Origin: Lachnospiraceae bacterium NK4A144
GTDB lineage: Bacteria; Bacillota; Clostridia; Lachnospirales; Lachnospiraceae
Assembly: GCA_000424365.1 (NCBI GenBank)
Contig: AUJT01000007.1
Coordinates: 1-64,000, forward strand
Length of the DNA: 64,000 nucleotides
Reading direction: 5' to 3'
Both the position numbers and the translations under genes were made by a program. The notes below the pieces were generated by a model that was not told the DNA's origin, did not search any database, and saw nothing but the letters and a program-made list of their open reading frames with translations. The first letter of the stretch is position 1. Every line of letters begins with the position of its first letter. This document shows positions 16,396 through 24,314 of the stretch, in pieces.

Positions 16396-18135
16396 ATGCG
16401 TAAGAAGTATTGCGAGAATGCAGTGATCCTCACGGATCTCGCGGTCTTTGCGATTGCATTTATATGCAGTCTCCTTATCAGGTATGGAGGGGAAGCAAGG
16501 CATGTGCTTTTTGATTATAACTACAGTCAGAATATAGGCATGCTTTTTCTATATCTAATCCTTTATCTGCTGATCATATTTGCGGTCAGAGGAACGGGCG
16601 GGTATAAACTCGGACGAAATATCCCGGAGCAGATAATCTACGTGGTGAGAAATCAGGGGACACTTCTCATGATCATTATCCTCTTTGCATTCTTCACACA
16701 ACGAGGAATGAGTTTTTCCAGAAAGTTTGTAGCATATACTTTTACGATAAGCGTTGTACTGGATCTGATAGCGAGGTCGATGCTGAGACACAGATGCGAA
16801 AATGCATCACGGCAGGATATAAGCCGCAGGAAATCCGGCAGAGATTCTGTCCATTCGGTGTTTACCATTGATGAGCATGTGGTCCGGGAACTGTATGGAG
16901 ATGAGCTGCCGGAGCCCGGAGAGATGGGCACGGGGGAAGAGAATGTATCAGGCAGAGACGGCTTTGAAAAATACCGTCATGTATTTGCTATAGGATGTAA
17001 GGGAATACCTGCGACCTACGGTGGATTTGAGAGTTTCATGGATAATCTCACTCGAAATAAGAAAGATCCGAAACTCATGTATCATGTAGCGAGGATAAGT
17101 CGTGACACTCTTAGATTTGAGTACAACGATTCGGTCTGTTTTGACATACCGGTACCTGATATAGGCGCAGCAAAAGCTATCATATATGACTGTTCTGCTA
17201 TTGAGCATAGCATCCGCTATTGCAAGAGACATCCGGAGATAAAAAATCCTGTGTTTTTTATAATGGCTTGCAGGATCGGACCGGTCATTTCTATTTACAA
17301 AAACAGGATTCATAAACTCGGAGGAAAGCTGTATGTGAATCCTGATGGACATGAGTGGAAGAGAGCAAAGTGGAACCGCTTCATAAAAAAGTATTGGAAA
17401 ATCTCGGAACGGCTCATGGTAAAACACGCGGATCTGCTTATATGTGACAGCAGAAACATAGAGAAGTATATGCATGAGATGTATGCGGAATATGAACCGA
17501 AAACCACCTTTATCCCGTACGGAAGTGACATAAAGGCATCGGTACTGAAAGATGATGATAATGATTTCCAAAGGTGGCTCAGATTTAATAGATTGAAGCC
17601 CGGTGAGTACTATCTGGTCGTTGGACGGTTTGTACCGGAGAACAATTTTGAAACAGTGATCAGAGAATTTATGAAGAGCGATACGGAAAGAAAGCTCGCG
17701 ATCATCACGACAGAAAACAGCAGATTTCTTGAAGAACTACAGAATAAACTCGATTTTGAGAGCGATAAGAGGATACGTTTTACAGGAACGGTATATAACG
17801 ATGAACTTCTGAAAAAGATCAGAGAGAATGCGTTTGCATATATACACGGTCATGAGGTCGGTGGTACAAATCCGAGTCTTCTCGAGGCACTCAGCAGTAC
17901 GAATCTCAATCTTTTAAATGAAGTCAGATTTAATACAGAGGTTGGAGCAGACGCTGCGCTTTACTGGAATAAAAAGGACAAGAGCCTGCAGGATCTCATC
18001 GAGTATGTGGAGAAACTCGATGAAGCCGAGATCGAGGACTACGGAAATAGAGCAAAACGCAGGATAGAGAAGGAGTATCTCTGGAAAGAAACCTGCGAAA
18101 ACTATGAAAGGGTGTTTAGAGAGGAGAGTAATTAA
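16396..18135 (+). CDS. Membrane-anchored rhamnosyltransferase-type glycosyltransferase (fusion)
   Basis: 579 residues. Residues 1-130 hold four membrane segments (about 9-28, 45-65, 85-103 and 108-128), arranged as in the N-terminal part of polyprenyl-phosphate sugar transferases (WbaP/WcaJ), but the catalytic C-terminal part of those enzymes is absent. Residues about 193-575 are a DUF1972-type rhamnosyltransferase (FAIGCKGIPATYGGFESFMDNL, NPDGHEWKRAKW, IPYGSDIKASV, VVGRFVPENNFETVI, GGTNPSLLEALSS). This would tether a cytoplasmic glycosyltransferase to the membrane where the lipid-linked glycan is built. It starts the first polysaccharide transcription unit and precedes the ligase by 7 bases. 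Confidence 0.8.
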   Translation: MRKKYCENAVILTDLAVFAIAFICSLLIRYGGEARHVLFDYNYSQNIGMLFLYLILYLLIIFAVRGTGGYKLGRNIPEQIIYVVRNQGTLLMIIILFAFFTQRGMSFSRKFVAYTFTISVVLDLIARSMLRHRCENASRQDISRRKSGRDSVHSVFTIDEHVVRELYGDELPEPGEMGTGEENVSGRDGFEKYRHVFAIGCKGIPATYGGFESFMDNLTRNKKDPKLMYHVARISRDTLRFEYNDSVCFDIPVPDIGAAKAIIYDCSAIEHSIRYCKRHPEIKNPVFFIMACRIGPVISIYKNRIHKLGGKLYVNPDGHEWKRAKWNRFIKKYWKISERLMVKHADLLICDSRNIEKYMHEMYAEYEPKTTFIPYGSDIKASVLKDDDNDFQRWLRFNRLKPGEYYLVVGRFVPENNFETVIREFMKSDTERKLAIITTENSRFLEELQNKLDFESDKRIRFTGTVYNDELLKKIRENAFAYIHGHEVGGTNPSLLEALSSTNLNLLNEVRFNTEVGADAALYWNKKDKSLQDLIEYVEKLDEAEIEDYGNRAKRRIEKEYLWKETCENYERVFREESN

Positions 18136-18142
18136 ATAAGCG

Positions 18143-19780
18143 ATGTTAAAGAAAAAGACTGAAGTAAAAGAACTGTTTTCATTTAAGTTTCTGAAGGAAT
18201 TTATAGGAGTTTATCTGGCATTTTTCTTCCTGCTTTTTCCACTATATTACGAGCGTAATTACGCACATATCGGTGAAGTGAAATGGAAGATCTACAGGAA
18301 TTTCACGTTGTACATAAAGATGTTTGGATTGACGGTTCCGACAGCATTGGGTGTGATGGTGGTTGTTTTTCTCCTGCATATGAGAGCTCTCGGAAAGACA
18401 GGAGAGAGGGAACAGTTTTGGAAATCGGTTTCTAAAACTGATATATGTGCGTTGGCATATATTATAATCTGTTTTGTATCGACGATAATCACACCTTATA
18501 AAGAATATGTAGTCATGGGCTCCGGTGGATGGTACTGCGGATTGATCTTTCAGCTGTCGGTAGTTCTATTGTACTTCTTTATGTCACGGTACTGGAGATG
18601 GGATGATATCATGTTTATGGCGTACCTCGGTGCGTCGGCAGTGGTGTATCTCCTGGCAGTAATGCATCGTTTTAGTATCGATCCTTTTAATTTTTACGCT
18701 GGACTTTCAGATGATCGAAAAAGAACATTTCTGACAACGATGGGTCAGAATACCTGGTATTCAAGTTATCTCGTTATAATCTTTCCAATCGGACTTTTCG
18801 CATACTGGTATGTGAAGAAAAAGTCCTACAGGATCGCGACTTTTCTGTATCTGGTTCTGGCATCCATGACTATCGTAACACAGGATTCGGACAGCGCATT
18901 TATGGCACTCTTTGCGATAAATCTGGTGCTTTTTGCAGTATCATTTAGGTCAAATGAGTATATGATAAGGTATTTTGAAAGTCTGGTGGTGATGTTAACC
19001 ACTTGGCGTATCGTGGGCTTTATGCAGATGATATTTGCAGATAGCGTACTCACAACCGGAAAGATCATGCTCTTTTGCAGTCAGAGTAATCTTATGTGGA
19101 TACCGTGGGCTGCATCCGTCGCAATTTACGTGCTTTTAAGAAAACTGGATAAAGAGCATAAACTGGATGTAACGAAGTACAAGTGGATCTATAAGGTGCT
19201 GATAGCTGCGGTTCTGCTTGGTATAGCGGCACTTGTAATCTACATCGTGCTGAATACGACAGGTGCTTTGCCGGAGAACCTGAGGAGCACAAGTAATTAT
19301 TTGTACTTCGATGACGGCTGGGGAAATCACCGAGGTATTAACTGGAAGATGGCGGTAAATACCTATATCGCTACATCAAAAGATCATCCGTGGATGGCAG
19401 TTATTGGTGGTGGTCCAGACTCATATGTCGAATCAATTAAGATCTACTTTGGAGAACTGGTCAATGATTACTTTGGTTCAAGAGGGTATGGAACAGTACA
19501 GTCTGCGCATAACGAGTTCCTTACAGAACTGGTATGGGGCGGAGCGCTGGGATTAATAGCATATGTCGGTATCTTTGTGACAGCGATCATCAGAAATCTG
19601 AAAGCCTCAAAGAAAACACCGGAGAGCCTGGCAATAGTACTGGCGATAGTTGGATATATGGCACATAACTTTTTCTGCTACCAGCAGGTAATCTGCACAC
19701 CAACGATCTTCATAATTATCGGAATGGGAGAATGTATCGCCAGAATGGGTGAACTGAGACTCATATCAGATGGGGGCTGA
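18143..19780 (+). CDS. O-antigen ligase/polymerase family membrane protein
   Basis: 545 residues with about 11-12 membrane segments. The region near residues 395-475 holds the large extracytoplasmic loop and the conserved HNEFLTELVWGGALGLIAYVGI, typical of the Wzy_C/O-antigen ligase superfamily, where an arginine and a histidine in this loop are functional. In a Gram-positive organism it would polymerise a surface polysaccharide or attach it to a carrier. It is co-transcribed with the preceding glycosyltransferase and followed by a terminator. Confidence 0.82.
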   Translation: MLKKKTEVKELFSFKFLKEFIGVYLAFFFLLFPLYYERNYAHIGEVKWKIYRNFTLYIKMFGLTVPTALGVMVVVFLLHMRALGKTGEREQFWKSVSKTDICALAYIIICFVSTIITPYKEYVVMGSGGWYCGLIFQLSVVLLYFFMSRYWRWDDIMFMAYLGASAVVYLLAVMHRFSIDPFNFYAGLSDDRKRTFLTTMGQNTWYSSYLVIIFPIGLFAYWYVKKKSYRIATFLYLVLASMTIVTQDSDSAFMALFAINLVLFAVSFRSNEYMIRYFESLVVMLTTWRIVGFMQMIFADSVLTTGKIMLFCSQSNLMWIPWAASVAIYVLLRKLDKEHKLDVTKYKWIYKVLIAAVLLGIAALVIYIVLNTTGALPENLRSTSNYLYFDDGWGNHRGINWKMAVNTYIATSKDHPWMAVIGGGPDSYVESIKIYFGELVNDYFGSRGYGTVQSAHNEFLTELVWGGALGLIAYVGIFVTAIIRNLKASKKTPESLAIVLAIVGYMAHNFFCYQQVICTPTIFIIIGMGECIARMGELRLISDGG

Positions 19781-19825
19781 AAAGAGATACGGGATAGGAG
19801 TTAAATTAAGAGAAATATAGATCAT

Positions 19826-19869
19826 AAACAAACACCTGACAGGTAATCTTCCTGATCAGGTGTTTGTTT
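19826..19869. terminator. Terminator after the ligase gene
   Basis: Inverted repeat AAACAAACACCTGA / TCAGGTGTTTGTTT, 46 bases after the stop codon. Confidence 0.8.
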
Positions 19870-19878
19870 AATTTATAG

Positions 19879-19897
19879 GAAATTCCATTGGAATTTC
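19879..19897. promoter_or_regulatory. Perfect 19-base palindrome upstream of the zinc-ribbon gene
   Basis: GAAATTCCA-T-TGGAATTTC is symmetric over 9-bp arms. It lies 29 bases upstream of the -35 of the next promoter and may be an operator. It has no T tract, so it is not a terminator. Confidence 0.45.
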
Positions 19898-19925
19898 GAT
19901 AAAATAAATCCTGAGGCCGTATCCA

Positions 19926-19954
19926 TTGAAAAAAGGATTATCAAATGGGATAAT
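19926..19954 (+). promoter_or_regulatory. Promoter of the zinc-ribbon/YARHG gene
   Basis: TTGAAA (19926-19931), a 17-base spacer and GATAAT (19949-19954). Confidence 0.65.
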
Positions 19955-20002
19955 TTAATAATGACAGGGTCAAAAGTAAAAAATGATAAACAGGAGAGAC
20001 AT

Positions 20003-21538
20003 ATGTTTTGTTCTAAGTGCGGAAATAATCTGAGTGAGAATGCAAAATTTTGTCCGAAGTGCGGAGCTAAGGTCCCGAATAGGAGCGAAGCAGAAAGTCG
20101 TGAAGGAAAAAATGTAATTAATCCTGCCGCGGAGCAGCGAAAGGTGCTGGCGAAGGATATTAAAAGCGCAGAAGTAAAGAAGGGAAGCATGGTTCCGATC
20201 ATAGCGATCATTGCAATGATCGTTGTGGTGGCATTTGTCTTTGTCGGATTTTTCGTGGTGAAAAATGTAATAGGCAGCATGGTAGGTGAAACTGCAGATA
20301 GAATAGCTATGGAATCGGATGAGGAAGATGATAAGAAAGCCTCAAGTGACAAGGTTGAAACGGAAACCTCAAAAGAGGATGGATCAGAAGCTTACCCGGA
20401 TGAAAAAACAAATCTTGAAAAGCTGGAAGACTATGCAGAGGATCTGATCAGTATCGCAGGAAACAAGGGAACGGTATATCTGACGAGCAATAGTAGTGGT
20501 GTACAAAAAATTAAAACTGACGTAGGTTCCGGAAATATAGGGTATTATCTGGATAGTTATGCAGAAATGCTCGTTACTGCTGATTATGAAGACGAAGAAA
20601 AAAACAGAATCCGTCTAAAGACTTATGGTGTAGACAGTAATGGAACAGTAAAAGAACTCGATAATTACACCTATGATGAATTGCCCGAAGTAATAAAAGG
20701 TGATACCGGTAAGGTTTCTATTTACAAGTGGGACATAGATCCTGCCGGTGACAGCAATAGCAATTCTGTGATGCACTTTGGAATAGAGGAACGTTCACTT
20801 TATTGTACAGGTGCTGATGGAGTTTATTATCTCCTGGATATCTTTTCAGTAGGCGAAGATGGAGAAATCACCCTGGAATTTGAAAAGAGCATGGCGGGAT
20901 CAGATGTCTCGCTCGAAGACTTTGGGGATGATCTCCGTAACTACATGGGTAACAGCAGATATGATAACAGAATGTACTACAATTCGTTTTGCAGTAATGA
21001 GCTTATGGATGAGTCCGGTGATGACACTGAGACACTCGGAGTGATCGAAAATGTTTCAGAAGCATATAAGATACAGAACGCAGGCAGATACGAGGAAGCC
21101 GGAGATATTTCCATGAAAGCTTCCGGACAGGTGGGCAGCGGAGTAGAGGATTATCCATGGTCAAGACTTCGGATAAAAGGAACAAACGATGTGACCGGAG
21201 GCGGTTACGATGATTATTTCGACAATACTGTATCCTACGACACAGAAGAAACCGATCTGTATGACAGTGAATATATCATCCCGGATAGCGGAATACGGAT
21301 GCTGTCACTCAGTGATCTCGAACCGTTGTCTGCTGAAGAACTGAGACTTGCGAGAAATGAGATCTATGCAAGACACGGAAGAAAATTTAAAGACAAAGCA
21401 CTGCAGGATTATTTTGATGGAAAGTCCTGGTATGTGGGGCAGATCGAACCGGATGATTTCACTGACGATATGCTGAGCGATATTGAACGTGAGAACAAAA
21501 ATCTGATCGCAGATTACGAGAAGAGCCTGAGTAAATAA
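20003..21538 (+). CDS. Zinc-ribbon membrane protein with C-terminal YARHG domain
   Basis: 511 residues from ATG 20003, chosen for the AGGAGAG site just before it; an in-frame ATG at 19961 has none. Residues 1-26 are a zinc ribbon with two CxxC pairs (MFCSKCGNN, FCPKCGAK). One membrane helix lies near 68-92 (MVPIIAIIAMIVVVAFVFVG). A long acidic, probably extracytoplasmic region follows, and residues about 425-511 are a YARHG domain (LSAEELRLARNEIYARHGRKF). YARHG is an extracellular domain of unknown function, found on such zinc-ribbon anchors in Clostridia. It looks like a single-gene unit. Confidence 0.82.
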   Translation: MFCSKCGNNLSENAKFCPKCGAKVPNRSEAESREGKNVINPAAEQRKVLAKDIKSAEVKKGSMVPIIAIIAMIVVVAFVFVGFFVVKNVIGSMVGETADRIAMESDEEDDKKASSDKVETETSKEDGSEAYPDEKTNLEKLEDYAEDLISIAGNKGTVYLTSNSSGVQKIKTDVGSGNIGYYLDSYAEMLVTADYEDEEKNRIRLKTYGVDSNGTVKELDNYTYDELPEVIKGDTGKVSIYKWDIDPAGDSNSNSVMHFGIEERSLYCTGADGVYYLLDIFSVGEDGEITLEFEKSMAGSDVSLEDFGDDLRNYMGNSRYDNRMYYNSFCSNELMDESGDDTETLGVIENVSEAYKIQNAGRYEEAGDISMKASGQVGSGVEDYPWSRLRIKGTNDVTGGGYDDYFDNTVSYDTEETDLYDSEYIIPDSGIRMLSLSDLEPLSAEELRLARNEIYARHGRKFKDKALQDYFDGKSWYVGQIEPDDFTDDMLSDIERENKNLIADYEKSLSK

Positions 21539-21582
21539 GGACGTGCGATAATGATAGATAGAGGATACGATTGCAATGAAGA

Positions 21583-21665
21583 TATTTCATTTTCAATAAG
21601 AAAAAGTACCAGGTATAAAGAGGGTTGAGATCAGAGATAAGGTATTTTTTGAAGTGACTGTGTGA
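21583..21665 (+). pseudogene. Remnant of the 3' end of an AAA-ATPase/nuclease gene
   Basis: These bases match the last 80 or so bases of the intact gene at 47794-49395 (its ending FNKKKVTGMKRVEIRDKVLFEVTV plus stop, quoted in part: MKRVEIRDKVLFEVTV). One base is missing after the AATAAGAAAAA stretch, so the frame shifts, but the ending EIRDKVFFEVTV and the stop are preserved. Nothing of the rest of the gene is seen upstream. It sits tail-to-tail with the Rpn gene that follows. Confidence 0.75.
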
Positions 21666-21678
21666 GGAAACTTAAATA

Positions 21679-21711
21679 TTGCCGCACCATTTATTTTAAG
21701 TCGTGCGGCAA
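21679..21711 (-). terminator. Terminator of the first type-2 Rpn gene
   Basis: Inverted repeat TTGCCGCAC / GTGCGGCAA with an AT-rich loop, 23 bases past the stop codon of the minus-strand gene. Confidence 0.7.
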
Positions 21712-21733
21712 TTAGATTATCAGATTTTGAGTA

Positions 21734-22648
21734 TTAATTTATTGCTTTTCTACATTCTTCGATGTGAGACTTAGACTGAGATTCGGTCAAACCGTATTTT
21801 GCTTTGAGTTTTTCGATTATTTTGTCATCGGGGATATTGTCTTCGAGCTTGTCCTCGATGAAAATTCGGATTCCCTCAGCCTTACCTTCGGCTTTGCCCC
21901 TAGCTTCGCCACGGGCCTCGATTATATCTAACGCTTCACACATGGTTGCATTCTCCTTTCCTGCTGTAGATAATTTACGGCTGGTTTCTTCAAATCTGCT
22001 GTCACCGGTTAATACTGCCATGAGTTTCAGGACAGCATCCTGATGATCCATTGGCCTGTTATCCGGTATATACTCCAACCCACGGTTGATTTTGTAGAAA
22101 TAGTCTGCGATTATATGGAAGTCACTCTTAAATTCATCAATCTGCTCACGTGACAGATCATTGATGTTTACGACATTGATTTTATAATCACTTACGTACT
22201 TTTTCAGACAATACGGGATAGATATGCAGTCGTACAACGAATGATTTTTCCAACTATTTTTTCCAAAATTGATGACAAGCGTAACAACCGGAACCAAAGG
22301 TGGAATAGCCTTCTTTTTCTTTTTGCAGCTGTCAATTTCGACAAGCTGTTCCTTGTAAGATGAACCATCATAGCTCAATACTCTCGCTGGTTCATATTTA
22401 TCCACGCTGGACTGATTTTCGATGCCAATTATTGAAATCCGGATACGGTTATGCTGCCAGATTTTTACATTGTCTCGTTCCTGCTCATGGATGGAGCCAT
22501 CGATTTTTAGCTGCGACTTTGTCCGGGTATTGGTAAGATCATCTTCTTTAACTAGCGGTTTGCCGTCAAAAAGAAGCGTGTTTACAATGTCGGCAAATAC
22601 ATCATTGTAATCTTCGAGAGTTTTCTCAGTAATGTCTTTTTCACCCAT
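21734..22648 (-). CDS. Rpn family PD-(D/E)XK nuclease-like protein, type 2, copy 1
   Basis: 304 residues. The N-terminal part has the PD-(D/E)XK pattern of Rpn/YhgA-like 'putative transposase' proteins: ERDNVKIW, then IGIENQSSVDKYEPARVLSYDGSSY, where E-x-Q replaces E-x-K. The region near residue 245-265 contains EARG and KAEG repeats, and the C-terminus ends in a helical tail. The family promotes recombination, cuts DNA in E. coli (RpnA) and has been linked to phage defence. The copy at 46577-47533 is closely similar. The promoter carries a LexA-type box (22710-22723). Confidence 0.82.
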   Translation of the reverse strand: MGEKDITEKTLEDYNDVFADIVNTLLFDGKPLVKEDDLTNTRTKSQLKIDGSIHEQERDNVKIWQHNRIRISIIGIENQSSVDKYEPARVLSYDGSSYKEQLVEIDSCKKKKKAIPPLVPVVTLVINFGKNSWKNHSLYDCISIPYCLKKYVSDYKINVVNINDLSREQIDEFKSDFHIIADYFYKINRGLEYIPDNRPMDHQDAVLKLMAVLTGDSRFEETSRKLSTAGKENATMCEALDIIEARGEARGKAEGKAEGIRIFIEDKLEDNIPDDKIIEKLKAKYGLTESQSKSHIEECRKAIN

Positions 22649-22709
22649 TGATTACGATATTTCTCCTTTATCCTAACATAATAAAAAGTAGAACAAAAGT
22701 CCCTTTTTA

Positions 22710-22723
22710 AGAACTGCCGTTCT
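22710..22723. promoter_or_regulatory. LexA/SOS-type box of the first type-2 Rpn gene
   Basis: AGAAC-TGCC-GTTCT, a perfect palindrome with the Gram-positive LexA core GAAC-N4-GTTC, placed 5 bases downstream of the -10 so that it covers the transcription start. The equivalent palindrome, with other central bases, precedes the second Rpn copy. Confidence 0.7.
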
Positions 22724-22728
22724 ATATC

Positions 22729-22757
22729 AATATAGCATACATTTGTTCTACAAACAA
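22729..22757 (-). promoter_or_regulatory. Promoter of the first type-2 Rpn gene
   Basis: On the minus strand TTGTTT (22757-22752), a 17-base spacer and TATATT (22734-22729) with an upstream TGC (extended -10). Confidence 0.6.
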
Positions 22758-22859
22758 GTGTTTTGCAAAAATAAATGTATGGTGTAGTTACGAGAATAAC
22801 AAAAAAGAAGCTTTGGTAAAATAGCATTAAGGATAGCATGAAAAAGAATAGAAGATGAT

Positions 22860-22902
22860 AAATCCCGACATGGAGAATTAAGAATTCTATGTCGGGATTT
22901 TT
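22860..22902 (+). terminator. Terminator hairpin, shared type, copy 1
   Basis: AAATCCCGACATGGAGAATT and its near-complement are followed by TTTTT. Closely related hairpins stand at 25025 and 49421. Here no plus-strand gene ends directly upstream. The gap 22649-23052 otherwise holds the Rpn promoter region and the polysaccharide promoter module. Confidence 0.75.
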
Positions 22903-22924
22903 GCTGTTAGTTTTTAAGATTAAA

Positions 22925-22990
22925 TGCTATCCCAAATAGCATATAATAGAATGAAGTGCTACAATAGCGATTGTACGATTTCGCAAACAG
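22925..22990 (+). promoter_or_regulatory. Polysaccharide promoter module, copy 2
   Basis: Palindrome TGCTATCCCAAATAGCA (22925-22941), extended -10 TGCTACAATA (22957-22966) and leader ATTGTACGATTTCGCAAACAG, all at the same spacing as in copies 1 and 3. Confidence 0.72.
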
Positions 22991-23052
22991 ATTGAAGGTA
23001 TGCACTTAATTGAAAAGTGAGCATAAAAGAAGAGAAGGGAACTGTAAGTGGC

Positions 23053-24183
23053 ATGAGAATCGGAATAGATGCTCACATGATCGGTGATCACTCGGGTGGA
23101 AACGAAAGTTTTTATTCAGGAGTTTTTGGAGAATTTCAGCCGGATAAAGGTGATGATTATTTCTTATTTCTGAAAGAAGGAGTCGATGATACGGCTTATT
23201 GTGACAGGTTTAATATAGTGAGGTTTAAGAGCCATAACGCATTTATCAGAAATTTCGTCGAACTTTCTATTCTGGCGAAAAAGTTGAAACTTGATCTCCT
23301 GCACACGCAGTATTACATCCCATTTATACGACCGTGTCCAGTGATCTGCACGATCCATGATATATGCTTTGAGCACTATAAGGATATCTTTACCAAGGGA
23401 GAGTATTTTAGAAATAAATTATTGATCCCGTATGCAGCAAAGCACTCTGCAGGAATCGTTACGGTATCAGAATTTTCTAAGAAAGACATCGCAGAACGTT
23501 ATCACATATCGCCAAAGAAAATTCATGTGGTGTATAACGCTGTTGATCCGGTGTTCAGAAAAATGACATTGGATGAACTGGCAGCGGTCGGCGTCCGTGA
23601 AAAATATGCGATAGGAAATGATCCATATATAATTTCGGTAGGGAATCTGCAGCCGAGGAAAAACATACCGAGACTCATACAAGCATACAGTATGTACAAA
23701 AAAAGACATCCGGAAAAACAGTTGAAACTTGTTATCGTTGGTAAAAAGGCATGGATGTATGATGAGATACTGAAACATGCACAGACAGATCCATCAAACA
23801 TAGTCCTGACAGGGTATGTAGAGAGAGAAGATCTCGTGGCTTTAATTAATGAAGCAAGAGGTTTTGTATATCCGTCAATATTTGAGGGGTTTGGGATACC
23901 ACCATTAGAAGCACTGGCTTGCGGTACACAGGCAGCGGTATCCGATATCCCGGTTATGCGAGAAGTGCTGGGAGAGAGCACTGAAACAGAATTTTTTGAT
24001 CCGTTAAGTGTGGAGAGTATCTGCGAGGCGATCGAGAGGCTGGTGAATAAGAGTGTGATAGAAGGAGCGGATGTTCTGCGGAGGTATTCTTGGAAGAAAA
24101 GTGCGGAAGTGATGAGAGAAATATATATGGCGTTGTGTTATAGGACCACAGGACAGAGGGAAAAACGTCTTGACGAATACTAA
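23053..24183 (+). CDS. GT4 family glycosyltransferase
   Basis: 376 residues from ATG 23053 (MRIGIDAHMIG, the usual GT4 start); an upstream GTG at 23017 adds 12 residues without a ribosome binding site, and the purine-rich stretch before 23040 is at an unusually long distance, so the start is uncertain. Family features: TIHDICFEHYKDIF, VTVSEFSKKDIAERY, YIISVGNLQPRKNIPRLIQAY and YPSIFEGFGIPPLEALACG with the E-x7-E type nucleotide-sugar motif. It is like mannosyl- or rhamnosyltransferases of polysaccharide loci. The acceptor is unknown. It is the only gene behind promoter copy 2. Confidence 0.87.
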   Translation: MRIGIDAHMIGDHSGGNESFYSGVFGEFQPDKGDDYFLFLKEGVDDTAYCDRFNIVRFKSHNAFIRNFVELSILAKKLKLDLLHTQYYIPFIRPCPVICTIHDICFEHYKDIFTKGEYFRNKLLIPYAAKHSAGIVTVSEFSKKDIAERYHISPKKIHVVYNAVDPVFRKMTLDELAAVGVREKYAIGNDPYIISVGNLQPRKNIPRLIQAYSMYKKRHPEKQLKLVIVGKKAWMYDEILKHAQTDPSNIVLTGYVEREDLVALINEARGFVYPSIFEGFGIPPLEALACGTQAAVSDIPVMREVLGESTETEFFDPLSVESICEAIERLVNKSVIEGADVLRRYSWKKSAEVMREIYMALCYRTTGQREKRLDEY

Positions 24184-24198
24184 AAGAAAATGTATACT
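24170..24198 (+). promoter_or_regulatory. Consensus promoter of the small RNA/DUF3800 unit
   Basis: TTGACG (24170-24175), exactly 17 bases, TATACT (24193-24198). It overlaps the last codons of the upstream glycosyltransferase gene. Confidence 0.8.
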
Positions 24199-24204
24199 TA
24201 CCTT

Positions 24205-24280
24205 AATATCAAAGATTGATAGGGGCTGACCGAAAGGTCCGGGTCCACCAAAGGCGCTGGGAACCGGCGCCATTTTTTTT
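24205..24280 (+). ncRNA. Short structured RNA upstream of the DUF3800 gene (DUF3800-motif candidate)
   Basis: The predicted transcript starts about 7 bases after the -10 and is about 75 bases long. It contains a hairpin GACC-GAAA-GGTC (24228-24239, GNRA tetraloop), a single-stranded GC-rich stretch, and a terminator hairpin GGCGCTGG-GAA-CCGGCGCC (24253-24271) followed by eight T. The DUF3800 start lies 35 bases downstream of the T run. From memory, several conserved RNA motifs named DUF3800-I and so on were reported upstream of genes of this family; this could be one, either an attenuating leader or a free small RNA. I cannot check which motif it fits. Confidence 0.65.
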
Positions 24281-24314
24281 GCTAAAAATTATTAATATAA
24301 GGATTAATTTACAG

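Noticed and set aside
24205-24280. Small signal recognition particle RNA or 6S RNA
   Set aside because: The conserved SRP loop sequence (GGNRA-type with adjacent AGC/GUA symmetry) and 6S bulge are not present, and the RNA is too short for 6S.
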